NCBI GenBank assembly: GCA_035512595.1
Contig: DATKDU010000108.1
Coordinates: 1-62,032, forward strand
Length of the DNA: 62,032 bases
DNA from: DATKDU01 sp035512595
GTDB taxonomy: Bacteria > Planctomycetota > Planctomycetia > Pirellulales > Pirellulaceae
Direction: 5' to 3'
This document shows positions 52,657 through 59,963 of this stretch, in pieces (the stretch's first letter is position 1; each line of letters begins with the position of its first letter). The notes below the pieces were generated by a model, which did no database searches, was not told the origin of the DNA, and saw nothing but the letters and a program-made list of their open reading frames with translations. Both the position numbers and the translations under genes were made by a program.

Positions 52657-53700
52657 TCATTGGTCATTCGATAACGCCAGCCTTAGCCGCTGGCGCTCGA
52701 TTCGCACTCGCCAGGGGGACAGGGCCAGCGAAGTCAGTTGCGCGCCGAGGTCTTCCGCTTCCGGAGGGAGCACAAACGCGGCGACCGACCTGACGCGGCA
52801 GCCTCCCAGCCGCAGACTGCTCAAAAACACCTCGCGGACCTCGATCGTTCGCCCGTCGATCTGCAGCGTTTCCCGGCGCGCATCGACGGGTACTGCGATG
52901 CCGGCGGAATGCACAACGCTGGCCGGTAGAAACGTCACCGCGTCGCTCGCGTCAGACCAGGAAAACGTGACGCAGGCGGCATCATTCACGACTGCCGTTA
53001 CTCGCACGCGTCCGCTTTGAAAATAGATCGGCGCGTGCGGAGCGAACGCCAGCTTGACGTAGTCCTCGAGCTTGCGGACCTCGGCCTGGTAGTTCCGCGC
53101 CGGACCCAGCCGGCACTTATCGCCGGTCTCTTGGATGAGGCGAGTCAGGTCATGGTCGCTCGCCAGCTCGCGGTAGCGATCGGCGATCGTGCCGGCCGTG
53201 CTGCGAATCCAGACCAGGTCGATGGCGAGCGTTGCGCGGTCCTGACCCAGCCGGGCAAGCCGACCGCGGACGATATCGCGGCCGGCAAGTTCCGCCGGAG
53301 GGACCGCGTTGGCGGACCACTTGGCCCGCTCTTGAAGCAGCACACCTCGCTGCGGATGGGTTGTCGAAAGCTGCGCAAGCCGCTGGTTGAGCGCGGCAAT
53401 TGCCAGCTCGGCCGCTTTCCAGGCTGCATCGTTCTGCGCGATCCGCTCGTCGAGCTCCTTCTGCGCGGTGACGATCCGCTCCCGCAACTCGGGAAGCCGC
53501 TTGAGCCGGCTGCGGAGTTGCTGCTCGACGGGCAAACCCCAGACGCGGCCGGTGATCTTGACCAGCCCGTAGCGATCGGCGAGCTGCTCGGCGGCAGCCG
53601 CCGGATCGTCGGCTGCTCGGGCTGGCGCATAACAGAGCCATACGAGCGCCAGCCAAGCGGCGCCGCCGGTTCCCCATCGCCAATTGCCGCACGCCGCCAT
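52657..53700 (-). CDS. Exported aspartic-protease-like protein with degenerate active site
   Basis: This 347-residue protein has a signal peptide (ALVWLCYAPARAA), a coiled-coil region (about residues 70-200; ELRERIVTAQKELDERIAQN) and a C-terminal beta domain of about 115 residues. The beta domain follows the layout of retropepsin-like (clan AA) proteases: VTAVVNDAACVTFSWSDAS in the place of DTGAS, then TFLPASVVHSAGIAVPVDAR. The catalytic D-T/S-G is not seen (SDASDAV instead), so hydrolytic activity is doubtful. A binding or dimerisation role is possible. It is convergent with the hydrolase gene. Confidence 0.6.
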   Translation of the reverse strand: MAACGNWRWGTGGAAWLALVWLCYAPARAADDPAAAAEQLADRYGLVKITGRVWGLPVEQQLRSRLKRLPELRERIVTAQKELDERIAQNDAAWKAAELAIAALNQRLAQLSTTHPQRGVLLQERAKWSANAVPPAELAGRDIVRGRLARLGQDRATLAIDLVWIRSTAGTIADRYRELASDHDLTRLIQETGDKCRLGPARNYQAEVRKLEDYVKLAFAPHAPIYFQSGRVRVTAVVNDAACVTFSWSDASDAVTFLPASVVHSAGIAVPVDARRETLQIDGRTIEVREVFLSSLRLGGCRVRSVAAFVLPPEAEDLGAQLTSLALSPWRVRIERQRLRLALSNDQ

Positions 53701-53891
53701 TGGCAGGTTTCCCCCCCAATTGAAACCTCCGTTCTTTCCGGTTGATTCAATCGTAGCGTGCCGCCCGGCGGAAAAGCAAATGCCTACGCGCGCGGCGAGA
53801 AAGAGCGGGCCGGCGATTGCCGATATTCCCCGTGAGGGACCGTCCCGAGGGCGAAGGATCGCTCGCTGGCAGACACCTGGAGCGACCGGTC

Positions 53892-54143
53892 ATGGCACGC
53901 GCATTCTTGATGGCCTTCGGAATTGCCGCCTGCATTTTTGGGGCGGAGTGTATGGCCGTGGACCGCTTCGTGCTCGTGGGGGACAAGACCGAGAGAGCCC
54001 CCGAGCCGGTCTCGTTCTTTGGATCGCCCCCCAATCCCGCCGCCGCCACCCGCGAGTACAAGCCGCCGGAATGGATGGCCTGGACGTTCCTGTCCGGCGG
54101 CGCGATCGTCATTCTCTATTCGCTGGCGATGCGGCAGGAGTAG
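53892..54143 (+). CDS. Small two-helix membrane protein
   Basis: This 83-residue protein is read from the ATG at 53892 (MARAFLMAFGIAACIFGAEC). A signal-like or membrane helix is followed by a periplasmic Pro-rich segment and a second helix (WMAWTFLSGGAIVILYSL). The order MARAF...GAE..VVD..V has a familiar planctomycete look, but the function is unknown. The C-terminal end is convergent with the TPR gene. Confidence 0.6.
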   Translation: MARAFLMAFGIAACIFGAECMAVDRFVLVGDKTERAPEPVSFFGSPPNPAAATREYKPPEWMAWTFLSGGAIVILYSLAMRQE

Positions 54144-54179
54144 ACGGGCATTCACTGGCTGCTGAGATTCGGTTCCCAA

Positions 54180-55817
54180 TCAGGTCTCCAAATCCCCCTT
54201 GCCTGGCTCCAGCGGCTTGGTGTTCTCCTCGATCTCCTGCTTCTCGCGCCACGGCTTCTTTTCCTTGTAGCTGTCCAGTTCCTTCTTGAGCTGATCGGCC
54301 GTTTCCGCCTCTTCGGAGCCGACTTCCACCGCCTTGGTGGACCACTTGATCGCCGTTTCCCAGTCGCCGCTCTCGGCGTAGCCGCTGGCCAGCGTGCTCA
54401 GGATGTGGGCCTGCTTGTACTCGGTCAGCTCGCAGGCCTTGGTGGCCAGCTCGATCGACCGCTTGGCGTTTCGCACGCCGTCTTCCGGCGACGTGGCCAT
54501 GACCCATGCCAGGTTGTTGAGCACCCCCGTGTTCTCCGCATCGATCGCCAGCGCCTTCTCATAGTCGGCAATTGCTTCGGCGTGCTTGCCCACGCTCAGC
54601 AGCGCATCGCCGCGGGATCGCAGGGCATCGACGCTCTTTTCGTTGTCCTCCAGGATCGACGTCAAGAGTTCGATTGCCCGCCGCGGTCGCTTGTCGGCGA
54701 CGTAGTAGCTGGCCAATTGCAGCCGCAACGACTCATCCGTCGGATCGGCTTGCAACAGCAGCGTGATGTCGGCAATCGCGTCGCCAAACCGCTTCTCCTG
54801 CGCGGCCAGGGCGCTGCGCTTCCGAATGCCGCGGCCTTCGTCCGGATCGTTCTTCAGGGCCTTCTCGATATCGTCCTTGGCCTTGTCGGGTTGCTTGAGG
54901 GAGGAGTAAACCTGCGCCCGCAAGTAGAGCGTTTCCACGTTCTCCGGCTCTTTCTCGAGCGCCTTGGTGAGCGCCTCGAGCGCTCCTTGGTCGTCATCCT
55001 TGAAGTACAAGACGGTGCCTTTAATCCGATACCCTTCCGCTTCCTCCGGCTTGCGCTCGATCAGCTTGTCGGCGTACTTGAGCGCCTCGTCAAACTTCTT
55101 CTTCTCGGCCAGGATCGACACAACGACGGCAATCATCTGGGTGTTGGAGGGATCCTTTTCAATGATCTTTGCAAAGTCGCCCATCGCCTTCTCGGTATCG
55201 TCCTTCTGCAGGTAGACAATGGCCCGCGCCTGGAGGGCCTCGAAGTTGTCCGAGTCGGCCTTGACCGCCAGATCGAAGTTCTCGAGCTTGGCGTCCAGGT
55301 CCTCGACCATCTTCCCCTTCAGCAGGTAGGCCGCCGCTTGCTGCTTGGGCTGGTTCTTGAGGAGCTTGATCGCCTGGTCGATCGAGTCCTTGGCGATTTG
55401 ATCGTCTCCGCCGGGAAGCTCGGCGTGCAGGCGAGCTAGAAGCAGATAGGTGTCGGGCAGGTTGGGATCGTGCTGCTTCGCTTTCTCCAGGTCCTTGAGG
55501 GCGTACTGCCGCACGAGCTGCCATTTATTCGTCGGCGGACTTTGATCGAAGATTGCCTTGCTCAGCCGCTCGGCATGCTGGTAAAGCGTTGCCGCCAGCA
55601 TCCGCTTCGCGAAATCCTCCTGCCCCTTGTCGAGCCCCTTCTTGAGGGCGCTCTCGATCAACTCCGTGACCTTCTCCAAGTCGGCCAGCGACTCGGCCCC
55701 CACCTGCAGATCGGCCGCGGCATCCAGGTCGGCTTGGCCTTCTCCCTCGGCCCAGGCGTGGGGAGTGCGAACCAAAACCAGGGCAGCCACGATGGCAAGA
55801 TAGAACATGCGGCGCAT
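54180..55817 (-). CDS. Exported tetratricopeptide-repeat protein
   Basis: This 545-residue protein starts at the ATG at 55817, which gives a signal peptide (MRRMFYLAIVAALVLVRTPH); an ATG at 55877 would add a leader unsuited to export. At least ten TPR motifs run from about residue 110 to 500, shown by repeated W/L-G-Y/A-F..P blocks such as DALRSRGDALLSVGKHAEAI. TPR arrays mediate protein-protein contacts. The C-terminal 40 residues are Glu/Lys-rich. It probably assembles a periplasmic complex; no partner is evident. Confidence 0.82.
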   Translation of the reverse strand: MRRMFYLAIVAALVLVRTPHAWAEGEGQADLDAAADLQVGAESLADLEKVTELIESALKKGLDKGQEDFAKRMLAATLYQHAERLSKAIFDQSPPTNKWQLVRQYALKDLEKAKQHDPNLPDTYLLLARLHAELPGGDDQIAKDSIDQAIKLLKNQPKQQAAAYLLKGKMVEDLDAKLENFDLAVKADSDNFEALQARAIVYLQKDDTEKAMGDFAKIIEKDPSNTQMIAVVVSILAEKKKFDEALKYADKLIERKPEEAEGYRIKGTVLYFKDDDQGALEALTKALEKEPENVETLYLRAQVYSSLKQPDKAKDDIEKALKNDPDEGRGIRKRSALAAQEKRFGDAIADITLLLQADPTDESLRLQLASYYVADKRPRRAIELLTSILEDNEKSVDALRSRGDALLSVGKHAEAIADYEKALAIDAENTGVLNNLAWVMATSPEDGVRNAKRSIELATKACELTEYKQAHILSTLASGYAESGDWETAIKWSTKAVEVGSEEAETADQLKKELDSYKEKKPWREKQEIEENTKPLEPGKGDLET

Positions 55818-56014
55818 CGTCGTCTCGCTTTTCACATTCGCCGTTGCCGGCAGAAACGGACCTTTACACCGACTCATTATGACGACTTTGCGAGCCGGAC
55901 GCTACCGCAACAACACGAAGCCCGAGCTCAGCGGGGCGGCATGCGTTGGGCATGCTGCCATCGCTGGCCCGGGCTTTGGATGACGTCAATGACGTGACCG
56001 CCGCTCGGTCCGCG

Positions 56015-57334
56015 TTAGAAGACCCGGCGATGCTCTTCGAGCACCGCGGCAGTCCGCACTTCGCGACCATTCCGGTCGGTCTCGATCTCCAACTCATCGC
56101 CGGGGTCGTGCTCAGCGACAATCTGCCGGACCTGGTCCGCCGACGTGATCAGATTGCCGTTGATGGCAATGATCATGTCGCCGGGCTGCAATCCGGCCTC
56201 TTCGGCAGGACTGTTACGCACGACGGACTGCACGAACACCGCGTTGTCACGCTCGTCCATGTAGATGCCGAGTCCCGTCCGTGGGGCAGGAGCGGCAGCA
56301 TAACCTGGCTGGCGGTAGTAAGACTGGCCGTACGCGTACGGTCCGCCAAAATTGCCACCATAGTAGCCGTCATTGAAGCCACGGCCGTAGCCAAACTGGC
56401 CCCACGGCCCATAACCCCAACCGAGGCCGTCCCAGTATCCGTACCGCGGGCCATACCCCCACGTCCAACCGGTGCCCGGCAAAAAGAACCGAGCCGTCCT
56501 ACGGCCGAAACTATCCCACCGACCATAACGGTCCCAGTAACGATTTCCATCCAAATTCCGGAGCCGAGTGTCCGTTCTCAGCCGGCCATCGGCATCCACC
56601 CGATTCCGGCCGTCAACGTCCAGCTCCGTCCGACCATCGGCATCCAAGCGAGCCTGACCGTCCGCATCGAGTTGGGTACGACCGTCCGCATCGAGTTGCG
56701 TACGACTATCGGCATCCAGCCGCGTACGGCCATCGGTCCCCAAGCGGGTACGGCCATCGGCATCGAGCCGCGTACGGGCGTCACCCTCAACGCGGGTTCC
56801 AGCGTCGGCATCCAGCCGCGTTCGACCATCAGTCCCCAAGCGGGTACGGCCGTCGGCATCGAGCCGCGTACGGGCGTCACCCTCAACGCGAGTCCGAGCG
56901 TCGGCATCGAGCCGAGCGCGGCCGTCGGTGCCTAGGCGAGTTCGCGCGTCGCCATCGACGCGAGCGCGGGCACCCGTGTCACCGCGATAAAAACTGTCGC
57001 GAGCGCCAGCTTGTCCGCTGACTCCCGCTCGCCCTTCCACTCGGGCTGATGGCGCGCGGGTCGCCGGTGCGGCACTACGCACGCTCGGCGCAGCGCTTCG
57101 CACGCTCGGCGCAGCGCTTCTCGGCGCAGCGCTTCTCACGCTGGGTGCTGCACGCATCGAGCCTCCAGCTCCGCCGCGAATCGACCCTCCGCCACCCCCT
57201 CTAATCGAGGGTGCGCCGCCATCGCCGCCTCTGCCGCCACCGCGCCCTTCGCCGCGGCCTTGCGCCCAGGCGTCTGCCTGGCCCAAGGTCAATCCCGAAA
57301 TGGCCAGGCAGGCAACAAGAAATGTTGTCCGCAT
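56015..57334 (-). CDS. Exported PDZ protein with an 8-residue repeat array
   Basis: This 439-residue protein has a signal peptide (LVACLAISGLTLGQADAWA) and a Gly/Arg- and Ser/Ala-rich stretch (residues about 25-115). An array of about 17 eight-residue units of the form RLDADGRT (about 122-255) follows, then a Tyr/Gly-rich linker (FGYGRGFNDGYYGGNFGG) and a PDZ domain at about 345-435 (GLGIYMDE, EEAGLQPGDMIIAINGN). A very strong AAAGGAGG ribosome site precedes the ATG at 57334. The array alternates DGD/DAD/TDG cores and shows 32-residue higher-order repetition. The DxDG spacing recalls calcium-binding repeats; that is inference. Confidence 0.75.
   Translation of the reverse strand: MRTTFLVACLAISGLTLGQADAWAQGRGEGRGGGRGGDGGAPSIRGGGGGSIRGGAGGSMRAAPSVRSAAPRSAAPSVRSAAPSVRSAAPATRAPSARVEGRAGVSGQAGARDSFYRGDTGARARVDGDARTRLGTDGRARLDADARTRVEGDARTRLDADGRTRLGTDGRTRLDADAGTRVEGDARTRLDADGRTRLGTDGRTRLDADSRTQLDADGRTQLDADGQARLDADGRTELDVDGRNRVDADGRLRTDTRLRNLDGNRYWDRYGRWDSFGRRTARFFLPGTGWTWGYGPRYGYWDGLGWGYGPWGQFGYGRGFNDGYYGGNFGGPYAYGQSYYRQPGYAAAPAPRTGLGIYMDERDNAVFVQSVVRNSPAEEAGLQPGDMIIAINGNLITSADQVRQIVAEHDPGDELEIETDRNGREVRTAAVLEEHRRVF
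56575..56965 (-). repeat. 24-bp coding repeat array (RLDADGRT units)
   Basis: About 17 tandem units of 24 bases, each coding R-L/V-x-A/G-D-x-R-T, cover this part of the PDZ-protein gene. A 96-base higher-order unit RVEGDART-RLDADGRT-RLGTDGRT-RLDADAGT recurs once, implying unequal crossing-over. Confidence 0.75.
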
Positions 57335-57511
57335 GTCTTCCTCCTTTGGATGCCGCGGTTTAACACCGCGACGTCAGATAGAGATGTCATCTCCAGCGCG
57401 GGCAATTACGCCGCCCGCGCCCCGAGGAAGATAAGACTGCAATGCGCGTGCCAGCTCAACAAGAAACAAGACGACTTTCTGTCGTCTCGGCCGCGTCATT
57501 TTACGACATGA

Positions 57512-58915
57512 TCAGGCTAGGATACTTTCGATCACGCTTCCCGCGGAGACGGCATAGGGGCGGCCGAGCGGATCGTGATATTCCGTATCTGGGCGATACC
57601 CCAAACAGTGAAAGATCGTTGCCGTGAGGTCTTCCGGTTTGACGAGCCCCTCCTTGGGATACGCGCCAAGCTTGTCGCTGGCGCCGTGGATCATTCCGCC
57701 GCGAATGCCGCCGCCGGCCAGCGAGACGGAGAAGACGGGCCCCCAGTGGTCGCGGCCGGCGCGGGCGTTGAACTTCGGCGTGCGGCCGAACTCGGCCATG
57801 CAAACGACGAGCGTCTCGTCCAAAAGACCGCGAGTGGCCAGGTCTTCGATGAGTGCCGAGTAGGCCAGATCCCAGGGCGGGATAAGGACTTTCTTAAGCC
57901 GCTCCGTTTCGTTGGTGTGTGAATCCCAGCAAGGATTGTCGGACGGCTCATCCGGTCCGCGGTACCAGTTCACCTGCGCCAGCCGCACGCCCGCTTCGAC
58001 CAGCCGCCGCGCCAGCAGGGTCGATTGGCCGAACTCGCTCATGCCGTAGCGGTCGCGGACGCTCTGCGGCTCGTCGGTCAGCTTGAATGCCGCCCGCGAC
58101 TTCGCGGAGCTAAGAACGCTATACGCCTTCTGCGACAGCGACGAGAAATAATCGAGCTTGCCGCCGCGCTCTACGCCGTCGAGCCGCGCGTTGAGGTCTT
58201 TCAGCAGCGAAGCTCGCGTTGTGAGCCGCTCCAGCGGCACATCGACCGGCAGCGTGAACTCGGGGATCTTGAAGTCGGCCGCGGCGGGCTGGCAGCGGAA
58301 CATCCACGGATCGGCGGCACGGCCCAAAAAGCCCGCGTCCTGCCCCGGCCAGGTTGAGCCGTCGGTATTGAAGATGTGCATCGGCAGCCGCACGGCCGCG
58401 GGCATTTCGCCGGAGGTCGCGAGCCGGTTGAGAATGCCCCCCATGTTCGGCCAGTTGTTCGGCGGGCCTGGGTTGGCATTCTCCACGTTCTGCGGCGCGT
58501 GGGGGCGGCCGGTCATCATGTAGTAGCCGCTCGAGCTGTGAGCGTTGTCGCCGGTCGAAACGGCCCGCAGGACACACAGCTTGTCTGCTTGTTCGGCCAG
58601 CTTGGGCATCAACTCGCCGACGAACAGCCCCGGCAGCTTGGTGGCGATCGGCTTGATCTCGCCGCGGACTTCGGCCGGAGCGTCGGGCTTGGGGTCCCAG
58701 GTGGAATGTTGCGGCGGTCCACCCAGGAGGAACAGGATGATGCACGACTTGGCTTTGCCGCCGCTGGGTTTCACATGCCCGGCCGCACTGGCCGGCGACT
58801 GGCCAAGCAAGCTTGCCAGCGACAGCCCGCCGACCGTCAGCCCGCCGACGCGCAGCACCTCGCGGCGCGACAGGCCGTCGCAAAGCTTCGTCGAACGTGC
58901 GCGGAAGGTGAGCAT
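57512..58915 (-). CDS. DUF1501 protein with twin-arginine-like leader
   Basis: This 467-residue protein has a leader LSRREVLRVGGLTVGGLSLA, a Tat-like RREVL motif. DUF1501 landmarks are present: CIILFLLGGPPQHSTWDPKP, GELMPKLAEQADKL, HSSSGYYMMTGR, and CMAEFGRTPKFNARAGRDHW. The second half keeps PYAVSAGSVIESIL. AGGAA eight bases before the ATG is the ribosome site. Such proteins are usually encoded beside a PSCyt gene; here the nearest is 7 kb upstream. It is related to but not a recent duplicate of the gene at 41308. Confidence 0.85.
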   Translation of the reverse strand: MLTFRARSTKLCDGLSRREVLRVGGLTVGGLSLASLLGQSPASAAGHVKPSGGKAKSCIILFLLGGPPQHSTWDPKPDAPAEVRGEIKPIATKLPGLFVGELMPKLAEQADKLCVLRAVSTGDNAHSSSGYYMMTGRPHAPQNVENANPGPPNNWPNMGGILNRLATSGEMPAAVRLPMHIFNTDGSTWPGQDAGFLGRAADPWMFRCQPAAADFKIPEFTLPVDVPLERLTTRASLLKDLNARLDGVERGGKLDYFSSLSQKAYSVLSSAKSRAAFKLTDEPQSVRDRYGMSEFGQSTLLARRLVEAGVRLAQVNWYRGPDEPSDNPCWDSHTNETERLKKVLIPPWDLAYSALIEDLATRGLLDETLVVCMAEFGRTPKFNARAGRDHWGPVFSVSLAGGGIRGGMIHGASDKLGAYPKEGLVKPEDLTATIFHCLGYRPDTEYHDPLGRPYAVSAGSVIESILA

Positions 58916-58921
58916 GATGTT

Positions 58922-58947
58922 CCTAGCCGGCGGCTAACAGCCGCCAG
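58922..58947. repeat. GGCGGC-TGTTA-GCCGCC hairpin repeat
   Basis: CTAGCCGGCGGCTAACAGCC carries the reverse form of the hairpin at 39347-39370. It lies in the leader of the DUF1501 gene, just upstream of its ribosome site. Confidence 0.55.
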
Positions 58948-58959
58948 GATTGTCGCCTG

Positions 58960-59013
58960 GGCGAGCGGCCGGCGTGAGCCGGCTGATCAGGGGGCTGACG
59001 CCCCCCGCTCGCC
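58960..59013 (+). repeat. Three-way-junction structured element
   Basis: An outer 8-bp stem GGCGAGCG (58960-58967)/CGCTCGCC (59006-59013) encloses two perfect hairpins. One is GCCGGC-GTGA-GCCGGC (58968-58983), with a GNRA-type GTGA loop. The other is GGGGGC-TGAC-GCCCCC (58990-59005). They are joined by the palindromic linker TGATCA (58984-58989). Every base of the junction is accounted for, so it is unlikely to be chance. It sits between the divergent DUF1501 and cupin genes and is followed by TTTTT. Confidence 0.7.
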
Positions 59014-59120
59014 AGTTTTTCCTTAAGTAGCCGTCGCAGTTCCAATCGGCTAACATCAACATCGACTGATTCTACCCCACTCATCAATTCCCCGCAAACA
59101 CCTTTCCCGCGGAGGCCGCC

Positions 59121-59876
59121 ATGTCCCTCTCCCGCCGGCAGTTCACCCACGCCACGCTCGGTTCGCTCCTGACCTACTCGCTGCTGGAAACCCTCTTCAC
59201 GCGCGACCTGCTCGCCGCCGACATGAAGCAGCTCGCCGGCCCGTGGCTCAAAGATCTCAACGAGCTGGGGCGCGAGGTTCAGGGGGAGAAGAAGCTCAAG
59301 CAGGTGGATTGGCAGAAGAAGGTCGATGAGCTGTGCGAGAAGGTCGATCTGCCGGATCTCCTCAAGTTCATCGACTTCGAAAAGCTGACCGCCAGTATCA
59401 AATTCCGCGACAAGGGGGAGCTGAGCCTGCACGCCAAATTCCCCAAGGTCGAGGGGCTGCCGACCGATCTGGTCTTCGGCCACCAGGTGTTCGCACTTCA
59501 GAAAGGGCGCTCCGTCGTCCCGCACGGGCACAACAACATGGCGACGGCATTCCTGATCCTCAAGGGGGAATTCCAAGGCCGCCACTTCGACCGGCTCGAA
59601 GACGCCGGCGACTATATGATCATCCGCCCGACGATCGACCGTCCCTTCAAGCCGGGCGAGCACAGCACGGTCTCGGATTATAAGGACAACGTCCACTGGT
59701 TCACCGCCGCCAGCGAGACGGCATTCATCTTCAACATCCACGTGCTGAACGTGAACCGCGACAGCACCCTCCGCACCGGCCGCGTCTACATCGACCCCAA
59801 GGGGGAGAAGCTGTCCGACAATCGGATCAAGGCGAGAAGGATTGGGACGGAGGAGGTGATTCGGCTGTATGGGTAA
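59121..59876 (+). CDS. Exported cupin-like protein with twin-arginine-like leader
   Basis: This 251-residue protein begins MSLSRRQFTHATLGSLLTYS, with a Tat-type SRRQF motif. GGAGG five bases before the ATG is a clear ribosome site. The core is a small cupin beta-barrel: VVPHGHNNMATAFLILKGEFQGRHFDRL carries His pairs likely to bind a metal, followed by FKPGEHSTVSDYKDNVHWF and a C-terminal strand. Charged helices (residues about 50-90) precede the barrel. The enzyme activity is not known; a dioxygenase or sensor role is possible. Confidence 0.75.
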   Translation: MSLSRRQFTHATLGSLLTYSLLETLFTRDLLAADMKQLAGPWLKDLNELGREVQGEKKLKQVDWQKKVDELCEKVDLPDLLKFIDFEKLTASIKFRDKGELSLHAKFPKVEGLPTDLVFGHQVFALQKGRSVVPHGHNNMATAFLILKGEFQGRHFDRLEDAGDYMIIRPTIDRPFKPGEHSTVSDYKDNVHWFTAASETAFIFNIHVLNVNRDSTLRTGRVYIDPKGEKLSDNRIKARRIGTEEVIRLYG

Positions 59877-59883
59877 GCGATAC

Positions 59884-59905
59884 TAACCCGAAGCGTCAGC
59901 GAGGG
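59884..59905 (+). repeat. Dispersed CGTCAGCGAGGG-type repeat
   Basis: TAACCCGAAGCGTCAGCGAG is a near copy of the repeat inside acnA (11805-11826) and of the trpBA inverted-repeat arms. It lies just after the cupin gene. Confidence 0.5.
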
Positions 59906-59963
59906 CGGACCCGAAAGTCGGAGAATTATTCAAGCAGCGTCATATCCCGTCGGAGAGCAGCAC

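Noticed and set aside
56575..56965. Possible CRISPR-like array
   Set aside because: The 24-base units are contiguous and degenerate, have no spacers, and form a coding octapeptide array.
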